DNA from: Candidatus Aerophobota bacterium
GTDB lineage: Bacteria; Aerophobota; Aerophobia; Aerophobales; B47-G16
Length of the DNA: 10,355 bases
Reading direction: 5' to 3'
NCBI GenBank assembly: GCA_003648815.1
Contig: QMPZ01000042.1
Location: 1 to 10,355 of the forward strand
Shown here: positions 1 to 5,665 of the stretch, piece after piece
Layout of the letters: every line of letters starts with the position of its first letter
Numbering within the stretch: position 1 is the stretch's first letter
The notes under the pieces: model-generated
The model's database searches: none
What the model was told of the DNA's origin: nothing
What the model saw: only the letters and a program-made list of their open reading frames with translations
Program-made: the position numbers and the translations under genes

Positions 1-15
1 AAACTTCAAGAATTC

Positions 16-114
16 AGATGGAGCTACTTTCCCCTGAGCGACTTAGGGAAATGACTTTTTTGCGAAGCAAAAAAGGAGGGCTCCCAGGAAGCGAAGGGGA
101 AAGTAGCTCCATCT
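16..114. repeat. 99-base palindromic element (MITE/REP-like) inside a gene remnant
   Basis: The outer arms at 16-35 and 95-114 are perfect 20-base inverted repeats. The centre is a second perfect hairpin: a 9-base stem (55-63 with 67-75) with a GAA loop and six T:A pairs. Between them, 42-49 pairs with 82-88 (seven pairs, one wobble and one bulged A), so nearly the whole element can fold into one long hairpin on either strand. It lies in the 3' end of an isomerase-type reading frame on the minus strand and supplies that frame's foreign tail and stop codon. No transposase is present and I see no clear target-site duplication, so a non-autonomous mobile element is an inference. A bidirectional terminator is an alternative reading, although no T-run follows the outer stem. 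Confidence 0.8.
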
Positions 115-284
115 ATAGACATCGAGAAAACCTCCAGAGTTATCGTCCCATCGTAATATCTTTTCAGAACTTTCAATACCTTTTCCCAATTTATGTTTCC
201 TGCACCTATCGGCAGGTGCAAATCCCTTTTTCCATCGTTGTCAGCAGGACTTAGCACCAAGCCCCTTAACTTGAGATATTCCCT
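24..284 (-). pseudogene. 3' remnant of a sugar-phosphate isomerase/epimerase-type TIM-barrel gene
   Basis: The frame encodes a stretch with DNDGKRDLHLPIGAGNINW, then a helix, then YDGTITLEVF. This matches the C-terminal metal-site strand and last barrel strands of the xylose-isomerase-like (AP endonuclease 2 fold) family. Family members are normally about 260-290 residues; only about 55 native residues remain here. Homology begins directly after the TAA stop of the upstream membrane-protein gene, in the same frame, without a credible start codon (the only nearby candidate is a TTG at 260). After EVFSMSID the frame runs into the palindromic element, which adds a foreign tail and a TAG stop. 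Beyond the element another frame reads EFLKF, which could be the original continuation. It is broken at both ends and almost certainly non-functional. Confidence 0.72.
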
Positions 285-707
285 TTACTTCTTTATTCCC
301 CTCAAAGCTCCTATGAAGCCTACCAGAACCATAGCTATGATTAAGATGCCTCCGGCCATGATCAAGGGAACCAGTTTGAACCAATCAGAAATGCCAAATA
401 GAGCTACCCCTATAATTAAAAGTAGACCAGTAATCCACTTTACCCTATCGGAATACTCTATATAAGGAAATGCCAAAGCCATGAGGATAAGTATAAACGA
501 AGTGCCCAGGGCATGTGAATGAGGAACAGTGTGCCCCTTCCAGCTACTGAAAGTCTTCCAGAAATCCGTCAAATTTCCTTGCTCGGCCAACTCCGCCATC
601 TTGACATTATATGCTTGGTGTCCCATGCCAAGATAAACCCCCATTATACACCAGGCAAAAATCCAGATCAGACCAAAAGCAATCATCACCTTCCCCATCT
701 TGGTCAT
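285..707 (-). CDS. Four-helix integral membrane protein of unknown function with clustered histidines
   Basis: A 140-residue protein with four likely membrane helices at about residues 7-28, 66-84, 91-108 and 112-135. Between helices 1 and 2 lies a polar loop of about 37 residues with three histidines in HTVPHSHALG (59, 63, 65), plus His30 at the end of helix 1. Histidines at a membrane boundary can ligate heme, copper or another metal, but I recognise no named family and assign no function. The ATG start is supported by a strong GGAGGTGAT ribosome binding site seven bases upstream. The gene follows the Ldh_2 dehydrogenase on the same strand after 126 bases, and its stop codon abuts the isomerase remnant. 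That gap contains a 9-base inverted repeat (735-743 with 826-834) but no terminator-like T-run. Confidence 0.75.
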   Translation of the reverse strand: MTKMGKVMIAFGLIWIFAWCIMGVYLGMGHQAYNVKMAELAEQGNLTDFWKTFSSWKGHTVPHSHALGTSFILILMALAFPYIEYSDRVKWITGLLLIIGVALFGISDWFKLVPLIMAGGILIIAMVLVGFIGALRGIKK

Positions 708-833
708 CTATTATCACCTCCTTTCTCACTCCTGGAGACTTCTTCCTCATCAAAGAGAAAGCTCTCCAAGACAGGAATTAAAAAGTATCTAAGTAGGATG
801 TCCTCATGGCAGAATCCATTCTTACAGAAGTCT

Positions 834-1970
834 CTAAACTTTGAAAGGAAACTCATACCCTTTCAACCCAAGTTCATCCCTCATCTCAATTATCTCCCTC
901 TGAAGTTGCCTGTTCAAAGGTACTCCCTTGTCCTTCCTCTCCAGCCAGGCAAGGTACTCCTTTTCCCCCGCCGTGTAAATTCTGTCATGCCCCGGCATTT
1001 TTCTGGACGCCCTTAAAGCCCGCAGGATATTCCCCGTGGTCCGCTTGAAGGCCTCAAGCTCTATGAACGAGGAGACGTTAATGGCAATGAAGAAGTGGCC
1101 GAGATGATAAGGAACTCTTCTTCCCTTTTCATCATAACCGGAGAGCATCTTAAGATAATTTCCATTCTGGAGCGCAGCCGACAGAATCTCCACCACCGTG
1201 GCATAGCCATAACCTTTGTAGCCTGCTCCCTCCTCCCCTATGCCGCCAAGGGGAACAAGGGCAGCTTTTCCTGTGAGCAGGTCTTTGAGAATCTGTTGAC
1301 TGTCCGTTCGTGTCCTCCCGTCTTCGCCGATTACCCATCCAGGAGGAATTTCCTTGTTCATCCTCGCATAAAGTTCTATTTTTCCCCTCTGAGAGACAGA
1401 GGTTGCACAGTCAAGGACAAAGGGAAAATCCTCATCAGTGGGTATGCCAAACGAGAGTGGGTTTGTTCCCAGCATGTTTTCCACTCCAAAAGTTGGAGCT
1501 ACAGAGGGACGGGCATTTGTACCAGTAATACCTATCATCCCTTCCTCGACGGCCATCAGGCAGTAATATCCGGCAATGCCGTAATGGGTTGAGTTCTTCG
1601 CCGCCACCATTCCCAGACCGTATTTTTTAGCCTTTTCAATGGCCAGTTCCATAGATCTTTTGGCAATGACCATGCCCATGCCATCATGTCCATCAACCAA
1701 CGCAGTAGCCGGTGCCTCCTTGACGACCTCGAATTTGGTGACAGGATGCTGAATGCCCATCTTTATCCTGTCGTAGTAAATCGGTTTTAAGCGATTGATA
1801 CCATGAGAGTCGATACCCCTTTTGTTCGCGGTTATTAGGACATCGGCACAAATTTTAGCATCCTCTTCAGGAACTCCTAAGCCTTTAAACACATCAACTA
1901 TAAAATTTTCCATAACCTCGAACTTGACCCAGACCACATCTTCTCCCATATCATCCCCTTGTTTATTCAT
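834..1970 (-). CDS. Malate/L-lactate dehydrogenase family (Ldh_2) oxidoreductase
   Basis: 378 residues, a normal full length for the Ldh_2 family of NAD(P)-dependent 2-hydroxyacid dehydrogenases, which is unrelated to classical Rossmann-fold malate and lactate dehydrogenases. Family landmarks in order: RGIDSHG (51-57), the HYGIAGYY segment (129-136), NMLGTNPLSFGIPT (165-178), LDCATS (186-191) and the glycine-rich GIGEEGAGYKGYG region (243-255). Family members act on malate, lactate, sulfolactate, ureidoglycolate, diketogulonate or cyclic imino acids; the sequence does not tell me which. Two starts are possible. The ATG at 1970 overlaps the preceding stop (translational coupling); the ATG at 1949 has AGGGG five bases upstream and would remove seven residues. 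The protein is probably cytosolic. By eye the gene looks somewhat richer in G+C than the plus-strand genes, which would fit separate acquisition but was not measured. Confidence 0.92.
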   Translation of the reverse strand: MNKQGDDMGEDVVWVKFEVMENFIVDVFKGLGVPEEDAKICADVLITANKRGIDSHGINRLKPIYYDRIKMGIQHPVTKFEVVKEAPATALVDGHDGMGMVIAKRSMELAIEKAKKYGLGMVAAKNSTHYGIAGYYCLMAVEEGMIGITGTNARPSVAPTFGVENMLGTNPLSFGIPTDEDFPFVLDCATSVSQRGKIELYARMNKEIPPGWVIGEDGRTRTDSQQILKDLLTGKAALVPLGGIGEEGAGYKGYGYATVVEILSAALQNGNYLKMLSGYDEKGRRVPYHLGHFFIAINVSSFIELEAFKRTTGNILRALRASRKMPGHDRIYTAGEKEYLAWLERKDKGVPLNRQLQREIIEMRDELGLKGYEFPFKV

Positions 1971-2304
1971 CCCACAAAACCTTTCCCTTCCTGACGAACT
2001 TAGCAATCGGCGAATCTTTCTCGTTCCACTCCTGTGGACTTACGCCAATTAACTCAAAGGGAGTTAAAAGTCTTTCGGCAACTTCTTTATTTACCCTTCC
2101 GACAATCGCCGCCCTTTGAAATCTATCCTTTTCTCCAAAGTCCTTTGAGATAACGACGACGCCGATCTTCTCCCTATCCTCGTACCTGTAGGGTCTGTCC
2201 GCAACTTGTGGGCTAAACACTATAATTCTTTCTCCACGGATAGCCCTCTGGCTGAAGGACTCCTTCAACAGATGAGCTACCTCTCTGGCCTCTTTCTCGG
2301 TCAT
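1963..2304 (-). CDS. Small nucleotidyltransferase-fold (MNT-like) protein lacking catalytic motifs
   Basis: 113 residues from an ATG with AGGAG eight bases upstream. The layout follows minimal nucleotidyltransferases of the polymerase-beta superfamily: an N-terminal helix, a strand IIVF, a strand IGVVVIS followed by KDF, a helix, then PFELIGVSPQEW and a C-terminal SPIAKFVRKGKVLW, which resembles the usual ending of such proteins. Where active relatives carry F-GSRARG and DSDID, this one has F-SPQVADR and DREKIG, and the third acidic position in the PVDL-like strand is Glu. The metal-binding aspartates and the GS motif are therefore missing, so it is probably not an active transferase. An upstream TTG at 2394 would add 30 residues and overlap the previous gene; the ATG is better supported. 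MNT proteins often act as antitoxins with HEPN partners, but the neighbouring gene does not show an obvious HEPN motif. Confidence 0.7.
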   Translation of the reverse strand: MTEKEAREVAHLLKESFSQRAIRGERIIVFSPQVADRPYRYEDREKIGVVVISKDFGEKDRFQRAAIVGRVNKEVAERLLTPFELIGVSPQEWNEKDSPIAKFVRKGKVLWDE

Positions 2305-2380
2305 TTTAGGATCTCCTATTTTGTTAGTTTTAACTCTAAGCAAAGCAAACTTTGCCACCACTCTCCTTATTTCTCTTCGC

Positions 2381-2869
2381 TCATTGCCTGTCAAAGCAAT
2401 CGATCACCGTCTTCAGGTATAACATCATCATTCCCTTGTTTTCATCTCTTATCAGGCAGCCTTCTTCATGTTCCTCGACTAATGCCTCCACAACATATTT
2501 TAAGACCTCTGGCTGAGGATAGCTGCCCAACATCTCCTTCATAGCATCCGTAAAGCCAGCCTCTGACTTACTTTCAAGAGACTCAATCATCTCTAAATTT
2601 GTTCTCACCACCTCATTTAAGACATCCTCTGTAACCTTAGCCAGTGGCCTGCTTCCCTGGGACATTATTTGCCAGACTACCACTCCTAAATAGAGCAGCA
2701 GTTCCCGCTCATCCTGATTTAAGATATCATGACCTGCAACCAGAAGATAAGCAAGGATAATTGGCTGCTCCTCTCTCATACGATAAGCCATTTTAGGAAT
2801 TTCCAGAGGAGACATTTTCCCTATTTTCTTCCACGTTCTCTCCACGATCTTCGAAGATATTGGCTCCAT
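2381..2869 (-). CDS. Conserved-looking helical protein of unknown function
   Basis: 162 residues, mostly alpha-helical and acidic, with no signal peptide. A hydrophobic helical core runs from about 36 to 70 (PIILAYLLVAGHDIL, then LLLYLGVVVWQIM), followed by an amphipathic middle (about 80-115), the turn YPQPEVLKYVVEAL (117-130) and a C-terminal helix ending LYLKTVIDCF. The hydrophobic stretches are broken by charged residues, so a soluble helical bundle seems likelier than a membrane protein. I do not recognise a named family, and there is no R-x4-6-H motif of HEPN toxins. The ATG has AGGAG six bases upstream. It lies between a helix-turn-helix regulator and the degenerate nucleotidyltransferase on one strand, suggesting co-transcription. 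An overlapping frame at 2793-3053 lacks any support. Confidence 0.7.
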   Translation of the reverse strand: MEPISSKIVERTWKKIGKMSPLEIPKMAYRMREEQPIILAYLLVAGHDILNQDERELLLYLGVVVWQIMSQGSRPLAKVTEDVLNEVVRTNLEMIESLESKSEAGFTDAMKEMLGSYPQPEVLKYVVEALVEEHEEGCLIRDENKGMMMLYLKTVIDCFDRQ

Positions 2870-2909
2870 TAAAATCTCCTTTTAGTTTTATTGCCAAAAA
2901 CGATCTCAT

Positions 2910-2930
2910 GAGGAGAAGTCCTTCCTCCTC
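2910..2930 (-). promoter_or_regulatory. Hairpin in the leader of the helical-protein gene
   Basis: The nine bases at 2910-2918 pair with 2921-2930 around a 2-base turn, with one bulged base, giving a purine-rich/pyrimidine-rich stem about 40 bases upstream of the start at 2869. The 128-base gap 2870-2997 holds this stem, a repeat copy next to it and an A+T-rich stretch. No T-run follows, so a classical terminator is unlikely; it may be a processing or stabilising structure, or part of the dispersed repeat. Confidence 0.4.
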
Positions 2931-2952
2931 AACGCTTCGCTGCTCTCCCCCT
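2927..2952 (-). repeat. Dispersed intergenic repeat, copy 1
   Basis: Read on the minus strand, these 26 bases (core GCAGCGAAGCGTTGAGG) match 24 bases on the plus strand at 6499-6522, with a two-base indel and one C/T difference. Both copies are intergenic, one upstream of the helical-protein gene and one between hisA and hisI. The match is too long for chance in a 10 kb window and suggests a small genome-wide repeat family. Confidence 0.65.
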
Positions 2953-2997
2953 AAGGTAAAATAATTTCCTATATTAATCAAGAAAACAACATTTAAG

Positions 2998-3234
2998 TTA
3001 GAACAACTGAATTTGATCCCCCTTGCCTTTTTTTGCTTTATTATCTTGGTCATTATTCTTTACCCTTTGTATCGAAGCTTCTGTTATCCATCTATCGATG
3101 AGGTCTTTCTTAAACCTCCATTGACCGGAAATCTTAATAGAAGGAATCTCGCCTGCACGGGCAAGACGATAGATTGTATGTTCATTCATCTGAAGATAAC
3201 GGGCAACTTGCTTGACAGTCATTATCTCCTTCAT
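2998..3234 (-). CDS. Excisionase/MerR-type helix-turn-helix DNA-binding protein
   Basis: 78 residues. Residues 4-49 form the HTH_17 (excisionase family) winged-helix signature: TVKQVARYLQMNEHTIYRL (helix-turn-helix), then ARAGEIPSIKISGQWRFKKDLIDRWI (wing and last helix). The remaining 30 residues are a lysine/asparagine-rich polar tail. Proteins of this type act as transcription regulators or as phage excisionases. No integrase or attachment site is visible here, so a regulator heading the minus-strand gene cluster is more likely. The ATG at 3234 has AGGGGG five bases upstream; the ATG at 3222 has a GGAG only three bases away and is less likely. A near-consensus promoter lies directly upstream. 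Confidence 0.88.
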   Translation of the reverse strand: MKEIMTVKQVARYLQMNEHTIYRLARAGEIPSIKISGQWRFKKDLIDRWITEASIQRVKNNDQDNKAKKGKGDQIQLF

Positions 3235-3278
3235 TTTTTCCCCCTCTGATCTGTGTTTTCTTTTTCAAATTTGCCAAA

Positions 3279-3307
3279 ATTATACAAAGAAAACCAGATA
3301 AAGTCAA
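3279..3307 (-). promoter_or_regulatory. Sigma70-type promoter for the HTH regulator and following genes
   Basis: On the minus strand TTGACT (3307-3302), a 17-base spacer and a perfect TATAAT (3284-3279). Transcription would start near 3272, about 38 bases ahead of the regulator's ATG at 3234. Five of six -35 bases and all six -10 bases match the consensus. Confidence 0.8.
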
Positions 3308-3475
3308 GAAGATCCGCCAAATTGGCCTGGACATTGCTGCCGGAGGAGCCCTTTAGGAAATGAATAACTTGAGTAAAACCTTTGGGAGAGTCTTCTCCAA
3401 ATCAGGAGAAAATTAGAGATAAAGTAAGCGAAATTATCCTTCTGCAAGCACAACTTCAAAAAGAGACTCAAATTG

Positions 3476-3503
3476 TTGACTTATCAATCCCTTTAAGTAT
3501 AAT
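3476..3503 (+). promoter_or_regulatory. Sigma70-type promoter for the DUF5667-like gene
   Basis: TTGACT at 3476-3481, a 16-base spacer and a perfect TATAAT at 3498-3503. Predicted start of transcription is near 3510, about 24 bases before the ATG at 3534, leaving room for the AAGGAGG ribosome binding site at 3522-3528. This probably drives the plus-strand run from 3534 to at least hisA. Confidence 0.82.
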
Positions 3504-3533
3504 TCATTTGAAAACCCTATTAAGGAGGGAGCG

Positions 3534-4148
3534 ATGATAAATGCTTTTAGAAAGATACTGGTCATCGCCATAGCTTTAGGGCTTATGATGGTCGGCAGCG
3601 CTTATGGAGCGGATGAGGAAAGGCTCTCTTCTGTAACTCCTGATAACCCGCTTTATGTGGATAAGGTAATCAGCGAAGCAATTGATGCGGCCTTAGCTAC
3701 CGATCCAGAGGAGAAGGCTTTTATCTTCTTGAAGATGGCAGATGAGAGGATAAATGAGCTTGAGACGATGGTGGCTCTTGGCAAGACAAAGTACGTGGAG
3801 GGACTTATAAGAAGCTATATAAGGATTAGAGAAAGAGCAATGGAGGCAATTCTTAAGCGGATTCGTGAGATGGGAGGAGATGAGAGCAAGATTCTGGAGA
3901 GGTTAAGAAAAGCCATAGAAAAACATATAAGGGTCTTAAAAAGGGTGTTGAGTCGTGTGCCTGAGCCAGCGAAGTCGACCATTCGCCGCGTTATAAGGGA
4001 ATGTACAGAACAGCGAAGGCGGATTATGTCACGGCTGGAGAAACTTAAAGGCACAGTTAAGGAGAAAGATTCTCAAAGAGGTAAAAGAGGTGGCGATGGA
4101 AAAGGGAAGATTGAGGGTCTAATCCGAAAGGAGAGGCAAAGAACATGA
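3534..4148 (+). CDS. Exported DUF5667-like helical protein
   Basis: 204 residues. Residues 1-25 are a typical Sec signal peptide: Lys at 7, a hydrophobic core ILVIAIALGLMMV and a likely cleavage after SAYG. The mature protein begins with a DNPLYVDKVISEAI segment, followed by DPEEKAFIFLKMADERINELE, the pattern of DUF5667 (an N-terminal PxSPLYPLK-like motif, then a helix with conserved Glu/Lys/Ala and ERRL-like residues). The rest is a long amphipathic helical region (about 60-175) rich in Arg, Lys and Glu, probably coiled coil. It ends in a basic, glycine-containing tail. Its function is unknown; similar proteins are exported or membrane-anchored. The ATG has an excellent ribosome binding site (AAGGAGG), and the stop overlaps the next start by four bases (ATGA), implying translational coupling. 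Confidence 0.78.
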   Translation: MINAFRKILVIAIALGLMMVGSAYGADEERLSSVTPDNPLYVDKVISEAIDAALATDPEEKAFIFLKMADERINELETMVALGKTKYVEGLIRSYIRIRERAMEAILKRIREMGGDESKILERLRKAIEKHIRVLKRVLSRVPEPAKSTIRRVIRECTEQRRRIMSRLEKLKGTVKEKDSQRGKRGGDGKGKIEGLIRKERQRT

Positions 4149-5155
4149 ACGATGAGCCTCTTTCCGCGGGAAAACTTGATCCTCTGTTCTTGGAGGAACT
4201 CATCGGTTCCCTTCGTCAAGATGAGAGGGTCATTGTAGGCCCTAAAATAGGAGAGGATGCAGCAGTTGTCGACTTTGGAAAAACATGCCTGGTGATAAAG
4301 ACCGATCCTATAACTTTCACCTCAGAAAACATCGGCTGGTATGTGGTGAACATCAACGCAAATGACGTAGCCTGTATGGGAGCTACTCCTCGTTGGCTCC
4401 TTCTTACCACCCTTCTCCCCGAGAGAAAAACCTCCAAAAAGCTGGTAAAAGATATCTTTAGGCAGCTTATCTGTGCCTGTGAGGAGCTGGGTATATCTTT
4501 GATTGGTGGACATACCGAGATCACCCCAAAGGTAAGCTGCCCCATCCTGATTGGTCAGATGATAGGGGAAGTAACTAAGGAAAGACTGATAAAAGGTTCA
4601 GGAGCAAGGGTAGGGGATGTAGTCTTGCTCACCAAGGGAATTGCCATAGAAGGAACAAGCGTAATTTATCAGGAAAAGAAAGAAGAACTAAAAGAAAAAC
4701 TTCCCGATAGGATTGTTGGCAGGATAAAAAATTTTCTCCATAATCCGGGGATAAGCGTGGTAAAAGATGCTCTTCTGGCGAGTAGAAGCGTTCGGGTTCA
4801 TTCTATGCACGATCCCACGGAAGGAGGACTGAGGACAGGCTTATGGGAGCTTGCTCATGCCTCAAAAGTGGGGCTGAGAATAGATAAGCACAAAATACCC
4901 ATACTAAAAGAGACAGAGATGCTCTGCAAGCTGTACGGATTGGACCCGCTAAGGCTCCTTGCCTCAGGAGCCTTAATTTTAACTCTTCCTCCTGAGGAAG
5001 CTGAAAGATTACGCCAGATTTACGAGCAAAATGACATAAGTTGCAGTATAATTGGAGAAGTAGTGCCCCGGAAGGAGGGGATAAAGCTAATGGAGGAGGG
5101 AAAGGAGTATAACTTGCTATTCGAATACAAGGACGAGATAAGCAAAATTTTATAA
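4145..5155 (+). CDS. AIR synthase-related (HypE/SelD/PurM-fold) protein
   Basis: 336 residues with the two-domain ATP-dependent fold shared by PurM, ThiL, SelD and HypE. Visible motifs: GEDAAVVDF (36-44), TDPITF (53-58), NANDVACMGATPRWLL (71-86, the characteristic NDV/MGA block), GGHTEITP (121-128), HDPTEGGLRTGLWELA (222-237), SGALILTLP (274-282) and IGEV (303-306). The closest pattern is HypE, the carbamoyl-adenylate dehydratase of [NiFe]-hydrogenase maturation. However, this protein ends EYKDEISKIL, without the C-terminal cysteine that HypE needs to carry the thiocarboxamide, and has HDPTEGG where HypE usually has HDPTRGG. It is therefore better called an AIR-synthase-related protein of unknown substrate. 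No other hyp or hydrogenase gene is nearby. It overlaps the upstream gene by four bases and is followed 10 bases later by the flavodoxin gene. Confidence 0.85.
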   Translation: MNDEPLSAGKLDPLFLEELIGSLRQDERVIVGPKIGEDAAVVDFGKTCLVIKTDPITFTSENIGWYVVNINANDVACMGATPRWLLLTTLLPERKTSKKLVKDIFRQLICACEELGISLIGGHTEITPKVSCPILIGQMIGEVTKERLIKGSGARVGDVVLLTKGIAIEGTSVIYQEKKEELKEKLPDRIVGRIKNFLHNPGISVVKDALLASRSVRVHSMHDPTEGGLRTGLWELAHASKVGLRIDKHKIPILKETEMLCKLYGLDPLRLLASGALILTLPPEEAERLRQIYEQNDISCSIIGEVVPRKEGIKLMEEGKEYNLLFEYKDEISKIL

Positions 5156-5165
5156 GGAGAAGGAG

Positions 5166-5642
5166 ATGGCCACGGTAGGAATAATTTACTATTCCCGGAC
5201 GGGAAACACTCAAAAGATGGCTGAATTTGTGGCTCAGGGAGTAAAGGAGGAAGGAATTGACGTAGTGATTAAAAAGGTGGAAGAGACCTCCCCGGAAGAG
5301 CTCCTCAAATGGGAGGGAATAATCGTAGGTTCACCTACCTATTATGGATTGGTCGCATCCCCCATCAAGAACCTCTTTGATGAGTCAGTAAAATATCACG
5401 GAAAACTGGAAGGTAAAGTTGGGGGAGCTTTTTCCTCCTCGGCTAACATTGGAGGAGGTAATGAGACTACCCTGCTTTCCATCCTGGAGATGATGCTCAT
5501 TCATGGGATGATCGTTCAGGGAACCTCTCGAGGGGACCATTACGGGCCGGTGAGCATCGGAGCTCCGGATAAAAGAGTAAAATCTCAGTGTATTGCCCTG
5601 GGAAGAAGGGTAGCCAGATTAATAAAAAGGTTGAAGGTGTAG
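5166..5642 (+). CDS. Flavodoxin/WrbA-like flavoprotein
   Basis: 158 residues, a compact flavodoxin-fold protein. FMN-binding elements are visible: the phosphate loop SRTGNTQKMA (10-19), the first flavin loop GSPTYYGLVASPIK (55-68) and the SSSANIGGGNETTLLSI segment (90-106), followed by HYGPVSIGAPD (125-135), which matches the WrbA/NAD(P)H:quinone oxidoreductase type. It lacks the insertion that makes WrbA about 200 residues long, so it is closer to short flavodoxin-family reductases. It probably carries electrons or reduces quinones in the cytosol. GGAGAAGGAG lies immediately before the ATG. It sits 10 bases after the HypE-like gene and 23 bases before hisA. Co-transcription is likely but no functional link is apparent. 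Confidence 0.88.
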   Translation: MATVGIIYYSRTGNTQKMAEFVAQGVKEEGIDVVIKKVEETSPEELLKWEGIIVGSPTYYGLVASPIKNLFDESVKYHGKLEGKVGGAFSSSANIGGGNETTLLSILEMMLIHGMIVQGTSRGDHYGPVSIGAPDKRVKSQCIALGRRVARLIKRLKV

Positions 5643-5665
5643 CAGAGTACATCAAAAGGAAGAAA

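Larger units (their letters stand above)
3235..3533. other. Divergent intergenic region (299 bases)
   Basis: Separates the HTH gene (minus) from the DUF5667-like gene (plus) and contains one strong promoter for each direction near opposite ends. The middle, about 3308-3475, holds an imperfect hairpin at 3380-3400 and a short open plus-strand frame running to 3537 that could be the tail of a decayed gene. I see no clear operator palindrome shared by the two promoters. Confidence 0.6.

Noticed and set aside
735..834. 9-base inverted repeat (735-743 with 826-834) downstream of the Ldh_2 gene as a terminator or attenuator
   Set aside because: The arms are about 80 bases apart with no T-run; a functional hairpin is not supported by this alone.
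1963..2869. HEPN-MNT toxin-antitoxin pair
   Set aside because: The nucleotidyltransferase-like partner lacks the catalytic motifs and the helical partner lacks the R-x4-6-H motif, so the label would be unsupported.
2793..3053. Minus-strand open frame of 86 codons overlapping the helical-protein gene and HTH gene
   Set aside because: It runs through repeat and leader DNA, overlaps two better-supported genes in another frame, and its product resembles no protein.
2998..3234. Prophage excisionase indicating an integrated element
   Set aside because: No integrase, phage genes or attachment-site repeats are visible; the HTH_17 fold is also common in ordinary regulators.
3360..3416. 18-codon open frame preceded by GGAGGAG
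   Set aside because: The ribosome site is 11 bases away, no promoter precedes it on that strand, and so short a frame is likely by chance.
5588..5665. 26-codon N-terminal extension of hisA
   Set aside because: It overlaps the flavodoxin gene, and HisA proteins begin at MxIIPAIDL, which is the ATG at 5666.
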